Shown: positions 8,525-16,228 of the stretch, piece after piece
Numbering within the stretch: the first letter of the stretch is position 1
Layout: each line of letters starts with the position of its first letter
Source of the DNA: an uncultured Amaricoccus sp.
GTDB lineage: Bacteria; Pseudomonadota; Alphaproteobacteria; Rhodobacterales; Rhodobacteraceae
Direction of reading: 5' to 3'
NCBI RefSeq assembly: GCF_937891315.1
Contig: NZ_CALAGI010000046.1
Coordinates: forward strand, 1-48,395
Length of the DNA: 48,395 bases
Made by a program: the position numbers and the translations under genes
The notes under the pieces: model-generated
What the model was told of the DNA's origin: nothing
Databases searched by the model: none
Seen by the model: only the letters and a program-made list of their open reading frames with translations

Positions 8525-9084
8525 AGGGTGGCGCGGAGGATGCGGATCATCGTGTCTCCATAGCGGCGGCCGTCGAGCAGGGTCAAGGCGGCGGGGGGCG
8601 AGATCGACGCGCTTTCTTCCCAGACGATCAGCGCCGAGGGGGCGAGCCAGCCGCCCGCCATCGCGGCGGCGAGCGCCCTTTCGCCGAGACCCTTCGCATA
8701 GGGCGGGTCGAGGAAGACGAGGTCGGCCGGCGCGCCCGGGTTCGGCCCGAGCGCGGTGGCGTCGCGCGCGAGGACGCGGGCCGCTTCGCCGAGGCGCAGG
8801 TGGGCGAGGTTCGCGCGCAGGATCGCAAGCGACGTCCGGCCATTTTCGACGAAGGTGGCCTCGGCCGCGCCGCGCGACAGGGCTTCGAGGCCGAGGGCGC
8901 CGGTGCCGGCGAAAAGATCGAGCACCCGGGCGCCGTCGAGAGGATCACCGTAGGCGCCATGGGCGAGGAGGTTGAACAGGCTCTCGCGGACCCGGTCGGA
9001 GGTCGGGCGCAGATGCGCGGCGACGTCGCCGGCGCCGAGCTCCGCGAGACGGATCCCCCGATGCCGCCCGGCGATGATCCGCAT
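8521..9084 (-). CDS. rsmD: 16S rRNA (guanine(966)-N(2))-methyltransferase
   Basis: RsmD methylates G966 of 16S rRNA in the assembled small-subunit head. The start MRIIAGRHRGIRLAE and the following LRPTSDRVRESLFNLLAHG are diagnostic, as are the SAM motif VLDLFAGTGALGLEALSRGA and the catalytic LVFLDPPYAKGL. At 187 residues it has the family length. The ATG overlaps the stop of the upstream 57-codon ORF by one base (TGATG), and the stop overlaps the recQ GTG by four bases, so the three genes are probably cotranslated. Confidence 0.94.
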   Translation of the reverse strand: MRIIAGRHRGIRLAELGAGDVAAHLRPTSDRVRESLFNLLAHGAYGDPLDGARVLDLFAGTGALGLEALSRGAAEATFVENGRTSLAILRANLAHLRLGEAARVLARDATALGPNPGAPADLVFLDPPYAKGLGERALAAAMAGGWLAPSALIVWEESASISPPAALTLLDGRRYGDTMIRILRATL

Positions 9085-9257
9085 CAGGCGAGCACCGTGA
9101 GGTCGGCGGCGGGACCACCGGGCGTGTCGTGGGCGATCCGGCGCTTGCCCGCGGCGCGGGTATCCATGGCGCGCAACCCGCCGTCGCGGAATTGCCGGAA
9201 GGCCTGGCATCCGGACCAGGTGTCGACCACGCCGGGTCGGGTGTTTTTCGCGTCCAT
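9084..9257 (-). CDS. Small unrecognised ORF (57 aa) coupled to rsmD
   Basis: A 57-residue frame starts at the ATG at 9255-9257 and stops in a TGATG overlap with rsmD. It begins MDAKNTRPGVVDTWSGCQAF and is basic and polar, with one Cys, no membrane segment and no known motif that I recognise. Support comes from a good Shine-Dalgarno-like GGGAGACGGGAA directly before the ATG, the one-base overlap with rsmD, and sensible GC-rich third positions. It is first in the rsmD-recQ operon and divergent from the peroxiredoxin. It might be a real small protein or a leader ORF feeding ribosomes into rsmD; the function is unknown. Confidence 0.55.
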   Translation of the reverse strand: MDAKNTRPGVVDTWSGCQAFRQFRDGGLRAMDTRAAGKRRIAHDTPGGPAADLTVLA

Positions 9258-9283
9258 TTCCCGTCTCCCGTTCGTTCGCCGTC

Positions 9284-9312
9284 TTGGGCTCGGTCCCGGG
9301 TCCGTCTATATG
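9284..9312 (+). promoter_or_regulatory. Candidate sigma-70 promoter for the peroxiredoxin gene
   Basis: TTGGGC (9284-9289) and TATATG (9307-9312) are separated by 17 bp, and the predicted start site is about 30 bases before the ATG. It lies in the divergent region with the small ORF. The -35 match is only to the TTG half. Confidence 0.4.
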
Positions 9313-9350
9313 CCTGCGAAGTCCAACTGCAACAGAAGGAGGCGAGAGAC

Positions 9351-9839
9351 ATGGTGATAGCGGTCGGCGACAGGATACCGGAGGCGATTCTGATCCAGCT
9401 GCGCGAGGGCGAGCCGGAGACGGTCCCGACCGAGGCGCTGTTCTCGGGGCGCAGGGTGGTGCTGTTCGCGGTGCCCGGCGCCTTTACCGGCGTCTGCTCC
9501 ACCCAGCACGTGCCGAGCTTCATCCGCGTCGCGGATGCGATCCGGGCCCGCGGGGTGGATGAGATCTTCTGCCTCGCGGTCAACGATCCCTTCGTGCTGC
9601 GGGCTTGGGACGCCAGCACCGGGGCGAGCGGCGCGGGGATCCGCATGCTCGCCGACCCGGCGGGCGAGCTGACCCGGGCGCTGGGCATGGATTTTTCGAA
9701 CGCCGACCGTGGGCTGATCGGCCGCTCCAAGCGCTATGCGATGCTGGTCGATCAGGGCGTGGTGAAGGTGCTGAACGTCGAGGCGGCCCCCGGCGCCTGC
9801 GAGATCAGCGCGGGGGAAACCCTGCTCGCGGCGCTCTGA
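9351..9839 (+). CDS. Peroxiredoxin, Prx5/AhpE-like
   Basis: This 162-residue thiol peroxidase reduces H2O2 and organic hydroperoxides in the cytosol. The peroxidatic cysteine is Cys49 in the motif PGAFTGVCSTQHVPSF, the Prx5 signature. VNDPFVLRAWD and the C-terminal VKVLNVEAAPGACEISAGE are typical of the bacterial Prx5 group, with further Cys residues (in DEIFCLAV and GACEIS) that could resolve the disulfide. The start is fixed by AAGGAGG 8 bases upstream. No glutaredoxin domain is fused. It is monocistronic, with convergent phhB 27 bp after the stop. Confidence 0.92.
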   Translation: MVIAVGDRIPEAILIQLREGEPETVPTEALFSGRRVVLFAVPGAFTGVCSTQHVPSFIRVADAIRARGVDEIFCLAVNDPFVLRAWDASTGASGAGIRMLADPAGELTRALGMDFSNADRGLIGRSKRYAMLVDQGVVKVLNVEAAPGACEISAGETLLAAL

Positions 9840-9866
9840 AGCCGGGGGCCTTTCGGCGCCGTCACG

Positions 9867-10229
9867 TCACGCCCTGGCGTGCGGCTGGCAGAGGCATTCG
9901 ACTGGCTCGGAGTGATCGCGCTGGATCTCGGCCGGTCCCGCCAGCGCGTCCATCCGCCGGGCGAGCGTCACGTCGAGCGCGGTCAGCCCGCCGCTGGAAT
10001 GGGTGGTGAGGGTCACGTCCACGACATTGTAGACATTGGTCCATTCGGGGTGATGGTCCAGCTTCTCCGCGGCGAGCGCGGCGCGCGACATGAAGCCCCA
10101 GGCCTCGGAAAAGTTGCGGAACTTCCAGATCTTGCGGATCGCATCGCGCTCCGGCACCGCGCCCCAGCCGGATTCGCCGAGGGCCGGCAGGTCGTGCGCG
10201 CGTTCGGTCGGGCCGAGTGTCTCGGGCAT
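9867..10229 (-). CDS. phhB: 4a-hydroxytetrahydrobiopterin dehydratase
   Basis: Pterin-4a-carbinolamine dehydratase recycles the pterin cofactor of aromatic amino acid hydroxylases. The 120-residue protein carries the family core FRNFSEAWGFMSRAALAAEK and DHHPEWTNVYNVVDVTL with the conserved His pair, then THSSGGLTALDVTLARRMD. The start MPETLGPTERAHDLPALG has GGAGG 7 bases upstream; an upstream in-frame extension is implausible. It is the last of four same-strand genes (ridA, GDPD gene, COG3146 gene, phhB). No phenylalanine hydroxylase gene is nearby, so a moonlighting role remains possible. Confidence 0.92.
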   Translation of the reverse strand: MPETLGPTERAHDLPALGESGWGAVPERDAIRKIWKFRNFSEAWGFMSRAALAAEKLDHHPEWTNVYNVVDVTLTTHSSGGLTALDVTLARRMDALAGPAEIQRDHSEPVECLCQPHARA

Positions 10230-10296
10230 CTTTGGGCCTCCGAGCAATGTACCGACCCGATCCTGCCCCAAGCGGCGGCGGCCTGCAATCACCGCG

Positions 10297-11490
10297 TCAG
10301 TCCTGCTCCGCGGGCGTTTCGCCCCGCTTGAAGGGGCCGTAGGCGGTCAGGATCTCGATCTCGCGGTCGATCGCGGCGGCCTCGGCCTGGAGATATTGCG
10401 CCACGGCCCGGGCGAAACCGGGATCGGCGATCCAGTGCAGCGAATGGGTCGCGGTCGGCAGATAGCCGCGGGCCAGCTTGTGCTCGCCTTGCGCGCCGGC
10501 CTCGACCCGGGCGAGGCCGCGGGCGATGGCCGCGTCGATCGCCCGATAGTAGCAGAGCTCGAAATGCAGGAAGGGATGGTCCTCGACGCAGCCCCAGTAG
10601 CGGCCATAGAGCGTATCGCGACCGAGGAAATTGAGCGCCCCGGCGACCCAGCGCCCGTCGCGCCGGGCGAGGAGCAGCAGGATATCGTCGCGCAGCGTCT
10701 CCTGCGCCCGGGCGAAGAAGGCGCGGGTGAGATAGGGCGAGCCCCATTTGCGCGCGCCCGTATCCTGGTAGAAGCGCCAGAAGGCATCCCAATGCTCGGG
10801 CAGCAGGGCATCCCCGGTCAGCGCGACGATCTCGCCGCCGAAGTCTTGCGCGCGTTCGCGCTCCTTGCGGATCGCCTTGCGCTTGCGCGAGGACAGGTCG
10901 GCGAGGAAAGCGTCGAAATCGCCATAGCCGCGGTTTTCCCAATGGAACTGCTGGCTGACCCGGGTCATCAGGCCGGCGGCCCCGCCCCAGTCGGCTTCCT
11001 CGGCGGTGCAGAAGGTGACATGCAGCGAGGAGAGCCGGTTCCGGCGGGCGAGGCGGATCGCGCCTTCGACGAGCGCGGCGCGCCCCGCGGCCTCGTGGCC
11101 GGGAAGGGTCAGCAAGCGGCGGCCGGTGGCGGGCGTGAAGGGCGCGGCCGACTGCAGTTTGGGATAGTAGCGGCCGCCGGCGGATTCGTAGGCATGGGCC
11201 CAGTTGTGGTCGAAGATGTATTCGCCCTGGCTGTTGGTCTTGGCATAGAGCGGCATGGTGGCGATCACCGGGCCGCCTTGGCGCGCGACGAGATGGCAGG
11301 GTTCCCAGCCGGAGCGGCCGCCGACCGAGTGGGAAATTTCCAGCGCCGAGAGGAAGCGGTGCGTGGTGAAAGGGTCGCGCGGCGGACCGCCGTCGGCCGT
11401 CTCCGGGGCGGCGCAGGCGTCCCACTCGGCGGCGGAAATGTCGCCGAGCCCGCCGAGGACCGAGATCTCGATATCGTCGCCGCCGTCCAT
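10297..11490 (-). CDS. COG3146/DUF482 GNAT-like protein
   Basis: The 397-residue protein belongs to the COG3146 (DUF482, peptidogalycan biosynthesis-like) family, a tandem GNAT-fold group with no firmly known substrate. It begins MDGGDDIEISVLGGLGDIS. Hallmarks are HRFLSALEISHSVG, PLYAKTNSQGEYIFDHNWAH, SSLHVTFCT, FHWENRGYGDFDAFLADLSS with RKRKAIRKERERA, YLTRAFF and LYGRYWGC, ending in YLPTATHSLHWIADPGF. A long open frame upstream merges with the next gene but has the wrong composition. It sits 62 bp after the GDPD gene. A role in acylating an amino or peptide substrate is only an inference from the fold. Confidence 0.88.
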   Translation of the reverse strand: MDGGDDIEISVLGGLGDISAAEWDACAAPETADGGPPRDPFTTHRFLSALEISHSVGGRSGWEPCHLVARQGGPVIATMPLYAKTNSQGEYIFDHNWAHAYESAGGRYYPKLQSAAPFTPATGRRLLTLPGHEAAGRAALVEGAIRLARRNRLSSLHVTFCTAEEADWGGAAGLMTRVSQQFHWENRGYGDFDAFLADLSSRKRKAIRKERERAQDFGGEIVALTGDALLPEHWDAFWRFYQDTGARKWGSPYLTRAFFARAQETLRDDILLLLARRDGRWVAGALNFLGRDTLYGRYWGCVEDHPFLHFELCYYRAIDAAIARGLARVEAGAQGEHKLARGYLPTATHSLHWIADPGFARAVAQYLQAEAAAIDREIEILTAYGPFKRGETPAEQD

Positions 11491-11552
11491 CGCCGCGTCC
11501 ACCGCCGTCGCACTTCGCCGCGGTGCATCAAATGGCGGCGGGCGGTCGCGCG

Positions 11553-12317
11553 TCAACTCGCGATCGCGGGAGCGTAGCCCTCGAAGGTGATATTGTCCGC
11601 GACCTCGCGGGCGGCGGCCTCCTGGCGCGGCGTGCGCACGGTCCAGGTCAGGATCGGAACGCCCCGCCCCTTCAACGCGGTGACGGCCGGGTTCGCCAGA
11701 TCGGCGCGGTCGTGCGAGACGAAGCTCGCGCCGGTCGTCTCGAAATCGGCGAGGGCGGCGAGGCGCGCGCGCGTGGCGGGGGCGAGCGGCCATTCGTCGT
11801 CCGCGAAGGCGCAGGAGGTGAGGCCGCGCGGGCGGTCCGGCGCCGCGGCCGCGAGCGCGGCGACGGAATGGGGGTTGAAGGACATGAGCGCGGCCGGGCC
11901 GTCGTAGCCGGCGAGGAGTTCGGCGACCCGGGCCTCGAGCGGGCCGACCCGCGGGCCAAGCGCGCCGTCCTGATCCTTGACCTCGATCAGCAGCGGCGCG
12001 CGTCCGGCGACGAGGGCGAGGAACTCGGCCAGCGTCGGGATGGTCTCGCCGCCGCCGGTCAGGCCGAAGTCGCGCAGCCGGGCGGCGGAATGGCCGGAGA
12101 CGCGGCCCGCCCGGCCGGTCAGCCGGCCGAGATCGTCGTCGTGGAACACCATCGCCTCGCCGCAGGCCGCGCGCTGGATGTCGCATTCGATGCCGTAGCC
12201 CGCCGCGATCGCCGCGCGCGCGGCGGCGCGGCTGTTCTCGATCACGCCGCGCGCCCGGTCGTGCAGGCCGCGATGGGCGAGCGGCGCGCGGAGAAAGGCG
12301 CGGGCGAGTTCAGGCAC
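11553..12317 (-). CDS. Glycerophosphodiester phosphodiesterase family protein
   Basis: GDPD enzymes hydrolyse glycerophosphodiesters to glycerol-3-phosphate and an alcohol, supplying carbon and phosphate from lipid breakdown. The TIM-barrel signatures are LAHRGLHD, ENSRAAARAAIAAGYGIECD, FHDDDLGRLT, PLLIEVKDQ and SFNPHSV; the two His and acidic metal ligands are present. The start is a GTG at 12317 giving VPELARAFLRAPLAHRG, 7 bases after the ridA stop, within a TGAGG-containing context. At 254 residues without a signal peptide it is a cytosolic form. It is the second gene of the ridA operon. Confidence 0.9.
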   Translation of the reverse strand: MPELARAFLRAPLAHRGLHDRARGVIENSRAAARAAIAAGYGIECDIQRAACGEAMVFHDDDLGRLTGRAGRVSGHSAARLRDFGLTGGGETIPTLAEFLALVAGRAPLLIEVKDQDGALGPRVGPLEARVAELLAGYDGPAALMSFNPHSVAALAAAAPDRPRGLTSCAFADDEWPLAPATRARLAALADFETTGASFVSHDRADLANPAVTALKGRGVPILTWTVRTPRQEAAAREVADNITFEGYAPAIAS

Positions 12318-12324
12318 CGGAACC

Positions 12325-12789
12325 TCAGGCGATCTCGAAGATGCCCTCGATCTCGACCGCCACGCCGAGCGGCAGCGAGACCGAACCGACGGCCGCGCGG
12401 GCATGGCGGCCCTTGTCGCCGAACACCTCGGCGAACAGGTCGGAGGCGCCGTTGATGACCTTCGGATGGTCGGTGAAATCGAGGGTCGCATTGACGAAGC
12501 CGGTCAGCTTCACCACGCGGACCAGCCGGTCGAGATCGCCGCCGCAGGCCGCCCGAAGCTGGGCGATCAGCGCGAGCGCGCAGGTTCGCGCGGCACGGTA
12601 GCCCTCCTCCGGCCCGAGGTCCTGGCCGAGCTTGCCGAGGATAAAACCCTTGTCGTCGCGGCTGATCTGGCCCGAGATGAAAACGAGGTCGCCGGTCCGG
12701 ACGAAGGGCACGTAGTTCGCCGCCGGGGCGGGCGCCTCGGGCAGGGTGATGCCGAGCTCCGCGAGGCGGGTGTCGATGGCCGAAGGCAT
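12325..12789 (-). CDS. ridA: RidA family enamine/imine deaminase
   Basis: RidA proteins hydrolyse reactive 2-aminoacrylate-type enamines released by PLP enzymes. The 154-residue form with the C-terminal signature GVAVEIEGIFEIA belongs to the larger YjgH/RutC-like subgroup. Visible are DLVFISGQISRDDKG, AARTCALALIAQLRAACG and VVKLTGFVNATLDF. The canonical catalytic Arg near the end of classical RidA is not present at the usual place; the conserved pattern RHARAAVGSVSLPLGV is. The start MPSAIDTRLAELGI is preceded by AGGAG 8 bases upstream. It heads a four-gene minus-strand operon and diverges from mlaA across 140 bp. Confidence 0.9.
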   Translation of the reverse strand: MPSAIDTRLAELGITLPEAPAPAANYVPFVRTGDLVFISGQISRDDKGFILGKLGQDLGPEEGYRAARTCALALIAQLRAACGGDLDRLVRVVKLTGFVNATLDFTDHPKVINGASDLFAEVFGDKGRHARAAVGSVSLPLGVAVEIEGIFEIA

Positions 12790-12929
12790 GGGAAGGCTCC
12801 TGTTCCGGTGGGATTGGCGGCAAGCTAGCCAAAGCGCGGGACGGAGGGAACGGGAAGTTTCGGCGCCGGGCCGCTTGAAGCCCGGCGCCGCCGGGCGATA
12901 TTGGGGACGAAGGGCAAGGGGAGTGGGTA

Positions 12930-13661
12930 GTGGGAAGCACAAGGACCATGGGTGGTATATCGGCGGCGCTGCTGCTCTCCGCCTGCGCGGGGGGGGCGGG
13001 TCCGAACGACCTCGGCTATGATCCCCATGTCGCGCAGAACCGCCCGGTGCACGAGACCAACATGGCGATCGACAAGGCGGTCTACGGGCCGGTGGCGCGC
13101 GCATATGGCGCGACGGTGCCGGCGCCGGTTCGCCACGGGATCACCAATCTCAACGACAACTGGGGCCTGCCCGGCGAGGTGATCCAGTATGGATTGCAGG
13201 GCAACGGCATGCGGGCGGCCGAGGCGGGGACGCGGTTCCTTGTCAATACCCTGTTCGGGCTCGGCGGGTTGATCGATCCGGCGACGGATATGGGCCTGCC
13301 CTACCGGGACACCGGGTTTGACGAGACGTTCTATGCCTGGGGGGTTCCCGACGGCGGCTATGTCGAGCTGCCATTGGCCGGGCCCGGAACCGAAAGGGAC
13401 TGGACCAGCTGGGCGCTCGATATCGTCGCGGACCCCGTCTTTTATCTTGCGCCGGTGGCGGCGACGAACGCGCTGCTCGGCGTGGCGACGCTCGATATCG
13501 TGAACGACCGCTACGAGATCGATCCCGTATTGACCGAGATCGTCCAGAATTCGGCGGACAGCTATACGGCCTTGCGGATCAGCTACCTGCAGGCCAAGCA
13601 GGCGCGGCTGGCGGGCGGCACCGACGTGACGAAACTGGAGGATGTCTACGATGACTATTGA
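12930..13661 (+). CDS. mlaA: Outer-membrane lipid asymmetry lipoprotein MlaA (VacJ)
   Basis: MlaA sits in the outer membrane and extracts misplaced phospholipids for retrograde transport. The GTG start at 12930 has AAGGGGAG 6 bases upstream and yields a lipoprotein signal MGSTRTMGGISAALLLSAC with the lipobox LSAC (lipidated Cys about residue 19). The body has DPHVAQNRPVHETNMAIDKA, RHGITNLNDNWGLPGEVIQ, GTRFLVNTLFGLGGLIDPAT and YFWGVPDGGY-like YAWGVPDGGY, all VacJ features, for 243 residues. It overlaps mlaC by 11 bases. The permease and ATPase genes mlaDEF are elsewhere. Confidence 0.95.
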   Translation: MGSTRTMGGISAALLLSACAGGAGPNDLGYDPHVAQNRPVHETNMAIDKAVYGPVARAYGATVPAPVRHGITNLNDNWGLPGEVIQYGLQGNGMRAAEAGTRFLVNTLFGLGGLIDPATDMGLPYRDTGFDETFYAWGVPDGGYVELPLAGPGTERDWTSWALDIVADPVFYLAPVAATNALLGVATLDIVNDRYEIDPVLTEIVQNSADSYTALRISYLQAKQARLAGGTDVTKLEDVYDDY

Positions 13662-14259
13662 GATCGCGCGGCGTGACCTGCTGGCGGGCGGCGCGGCGCT
13701 GATGCTCGTGGGGTTTCTGGGCCGGACGGCCTGGGCCGACGCGGTCGGCGGCGCGCGGCAATTGGTCACGGCGCTGTCGGCCGAGCTGCAGAAGATGGTC
13801 AATTCCGGACAGGCGCAGAGCGGCCAGATCGCGACCTTCCAGCAGATCATCGGCCGCTACGCCGACATGGGTCCGGTCGCGGCGAGCATCCTCGGCCAGC
13901 CCTGGCGCACGGCGAGCCCGGCGCAGAAACAGGCCTTCGTCGCCGCGTTCCAGAGCTATTTCTCGCGCAAATACGGCAATACCTTCAGCCAGTACAAGAA
14001 CGCCTCGATCGAGGTTTCAGGCGCCAAGGATGGCGGCAAGTCCGGCGTTCTCGTCAGTTCGGTGGTGAAGCGGCCGGGGCAGGCGAACATCGCGGTCGAC
14101 TGGCAGATCAGTGCGCGGAGCGGCGCGCCCAAGGTCGTCAACCTCATCATCGAAGGCGTCTCGATGCTGGCGAACGAGCGCGCCGAGGTCGGGGCGATGC
14201 TCGATGCGCAGGGCGGCGACCTCGACAGGCTGATCGCGCAGATGAGCAAGTCGAGCTGA
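13651..14259 (+). CDS. mlaC: Periplasmic phospholipid-binding protein MlaC/Ttg2D family
   Basis: MlaC shuttles phospholipid between MlaA and the inner-membrane MlaFEDB complex. The N-terminus MTIEIARRDLLAGGAALMLV with AWADA looks like a Tat-type signal (twin Arg RRDLL), unusual but known for this family in alphaproteobacteria. The core SYFSRKYGNTFSQYKNASIEV and VKRPGQANIAVDWQI with VNLIIEGVSMLANERAEVGAM is the Ttg2 domain. The ATG at 13651 is preferred over one at 13642 because GGAGG lies 9 bases before it. The gene overlaps mlaA by 11 bases and shares its last base with the pdxH ATG, so all three are likely cotranslated. Confidence 0.92.
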   Translation: MTIEIARRDLLAGGAALMLVGFLGRTAWADAVGGARQLVTALSAELQKMVNSGQAQSGQIATFQQIIGRYADMGPVAASILGQPWRTASPAQKQAFVAAFQSYFSRKYGNTFSQYKNASIEVSGAKDGGKSGVLVSSVVKRPGQANIAVDWQISARSGAPKVVNLIIEGVSMLANERAEVGAMLDAQGGDLDRLIAQMSKSS

Positions 14260-14870
14260 TGGCCGAGGTCGAGCGCGGCGGGATCTTCGCGGGCGCCGAT
14301 CCCTTCGCCATCGCGCGGCGCTGGCTCGGCGAGGCCGAGAAGGTCGAGCCGAACGATGCCAATGCGATGGCGTTGGCCACGGTCGACGCGGGCGGCTTGC
14401 CCAATGCGCGGATGGTGCTGCTGAAGGATATCGAGCCCGAGGGCTTCGTCTTCTACACCAACTACGGCAGCGCGAAGGCCGGCGAGATCGAGGCGGCGGG
14501 CAAGGCGGCCTTCGTGCTGCACTGGAAGAGCCTGCGCCGGCAGATCCGGGCGCGGGGCCCGGTCACGCGGGAAGAAGGTCCCCAGGCGGACGCCTACTAT
14601 GCCTCTCGGAGCCTGCAGAGCCGGCTCGGCGCCTGGGCCTCGCGCCAGTCGCAACCCCTGTCGTCGCGCGCCGCCCTGATGGCGGAGGTGGCGAAGGTCG
14701 CCGCGCTGAAGGGCATCAACCCGGAGCGCCCGCCGTTCTGGGGCGGCTATCGGATCGCACCGGTCGAGATCGAGTTCTGGGCCGATGGCGCGCATCGTCT
14801 GCACGACCGCTTCCGCTGGACCCGGCCGGGGCCGGGCGCGGCCTGGGATGTCGCGCGGCTCAACCCGTAG
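14259..14870 (+). CDS. pdxH: Pyridoxine/pyridoxamine 5'-phosphate oxidase
   Basis: PdxH is an FMN enzyme oxidising pyridoxine or pyridoxamine phosphate to pyridoxal 5'-phosphate. The 203-residue protein has the FMN/PLP-binding blocks EPNDANAMALATVDAGGLPN, ARMVLLKDIEPEGFVFYTNY, GKAAFVLHWKSLRRQIRARG and the C-terminal signature IEFWADGAHRLHDRFRW, ending ARLNP. The start overlaps the mlaC stop (TGATG). Linkage of a vitamin B6 gene to lipid-transport genes has no clear functional reason. A hairpin begins 9 bases after the stop. Confidence 0.96.
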   Translation: MAEVERGGIFAGADPFAIARRWLGEAEKVEPNDANAMALATVDAGGLPNARMVLLKDIEPEGFVFYTNYGSAKAGEIEAAGKAAFVLHWKSLRRQIRARGPVTREEGPQADAYYASRSLQSRLGAWASRQSQPLSSRAALMAEVAKVAALKGINPERPPFWGGYRIAPVEIEFWADGAHRLHDRFRWTRPGPGAAWDVARLNP

Positions 14871-14878
14871 GTGTCGAC

Positions 14879-14900
14879 ACATCCACCAAATGGTGGATGT
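14879..14900 (+). terminator. Perfect inverted repeat after pdxH
   Basis: ACATCCACCA (14879-14888) and TGGTGGATGT (14891-14900) pair with only AA between them, so the inner pair probably opens. It has no T-run and lies 61 bases before the RTX gene, so it may be a weak terminator, a processing site, or an operator for the RTX gene. Confidence 0.35.
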
Positions 14901-14960
14901 CGCCGCGGCCTGCCCCAAGCTATTTCTTGATCCTGTCTTACCACAGCAAGGGCAAAAGGA

Positions 14961-16085
14961 ATGGCACGCTTCACCGGAACCGACGCCGCCGATCGGATCC
15001 TGCTGGATTTCCTGTCTCCCGGGGTCACCAGCGATCCCGCGGGGCTGACCGGTACCGGGGGTGAATTCAACCTGATCTATGGAGGCGGTGGCGCGGATTA
15101 TATCCAGACCTACGGCGGAGACGTCTATGGCGGATCGGGCAACGACAGCCTGTTCGGCGGAAGCTCCTCGGACAATCTCTACGGAGAGGACGGGTCGGAT
15201 CGGTTGAACAGCGGCGACGCCGCCGCCGGTTTTGAGTTCGTCAATGGCGGCACCGGCGCCGACCGGATGTTTGGTGGCGAGGGCCTTCAGGTCTACGTCG
15301 TGGACAGCTATGACGATGTGGTGAAAGATTTTGGAACCTCGGCTGGGGAGCAACAGTTTGGCGAAGATTGGGACGTAAGCGATTCTATCGTTACCGATCT
15401 GAACTACAAGCTGTCCGAGAAAGCCGGCGTAGAAGTATTGTATCTCGGGATGGAGCAATGGGGCCTGCCTGCGACCAGGAAGACAGTCTATGGCGGGGGA
15501 AACAGCCATGACAATTTCATAAACGGCAATGAATTCGGCAACGTCCTGGAAGGATTTCGTGGCGACGACACTTTGCTTGGGGGTGCGGGCAGGGATCTGC
15601 TCCTGGGAGGAAAAGGCAACGACGGCATCCAGGGCGACGACGGAAATGATGTCGTCCGCGGCCAGGACGGCGCGGACAACGTCTCGGGCGGCGCGGGAAA
15701 AGACAAGCTTATCGGCGGAAAAGGCCGCGACACCTTCGTTTTCGGCGTCGCCGACGAGTCGGTCAAAGGCGCACGGGACGCAATCGTCGCCGGAGATGGG
15801 GCGGTCGCGTTCGAGGGAGCGGGCGCCGCGGCCGGGGACTTGATCTGGATGCCGAACGCCCCCACGGCCGATTCCCCGCCTGAAGATCACTTCGTCGATG
15901 ACTTCGGGGCATTCACGTTCGGCGGAACCGGAAAGGGTCAAGTCTCGTGCATCGACTACGGCCGAAATACTCTCGTTCGCGCCAATATCGATGACGATTC
16001 CTCCTTCGAGTTTGAATTGTTGATCAAGGATGGCGCGGTGCGCGCCCATGCCTATACCGCCGACGATTTTTTCCTGGGGCCATGA
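14961..16085 (+). CDS. RTX-type calcium-binding repeat protein
   Basis: This 374-residue protein has glycine/aspartate nonapeptide repeats (GGxGxDxxx) in two blocks: about residues 39-80 (YGGGGADYI, YGGSGNDSLFGGSSSDNLYG) and 195-265 (LLGGAGRDLLLGGKGNDGIQ, GDDGNDVVRGQDGADNVSGG, AGKDKLIGGKGRDTFVF). Such repeats bind Ca2+ and form beta-rolls, and the proteins usually leave by a type I secretion system through an uncleaved C-terminal signal. The last 110 residues (ending YTADDFFLGP) resemble the C-terminal region of secreted RTX proteins. There is no enzymatic domain, and no T1SS genes are near. The stretch at about 15300-15560 is less GC-rich than its surroundings. The role is unknown. Confidence 0.85.
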   Translation: MARFTGTDAADRILLDFLSPGVTSDPAGLTGTGGEFNLIYGGGGADYIQTYGGDVYGGSGNDSLFGGSSSDNLYGEDGSDRLNSGDAAAGFEFVNGGTGADRMFGGEGLQVYVVDSYDDVVKDFGTSAGEQQFGEDWDVSDSIVTDLNYKLSEKAGVEVLYLGMEQWGLPATRKTVYGGGNSHDNFINGNEFGNVLEGFRGDDTLLGGAGRDLLLGGKGNDGIQGDDGNDVVRGQDGADNVSGGAGKDKLIGGKGRDTFVFGVADESVKGARDAIVAGDGAVAFEGAGAAAGDLIWMPNAPTADSPPEDHFVDDFGAFTFGGTGKGQVSCIDYGRNTLVRANIDDDSSFEFELLIKDGAVRAHAYTADDFFLGP

Positions 16086-16228
16086 ACCGGACGGGATGCC
16101 CCTCCGGTGACGTCGGGACGGTCTGAAAACGACTACCGATGGACTGCCCAGCGACCATCCAGAGAAACGGTCGCGTTGACCGCGGAAGGTGCCGCGGCCA
16201 ACACGGTGCAAGCGGAGCAGGGTTCCGG

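Noticed and set aside
6005..8563. Very long plus-strand open frame (852 codons) opposite recQ
   Set aside because: It is antisense to recQ/accA, Arg/Gly/Ala-rich, and has no family feature; recQ motifs on the minus strand are unambiguous.
10297..12186. Long minus-strand frame spanning two genes
   Set aside because: Only the part from 11490 downstream matches the COG3146 family; the rest is a shadow of the GDPD gene in another frame.
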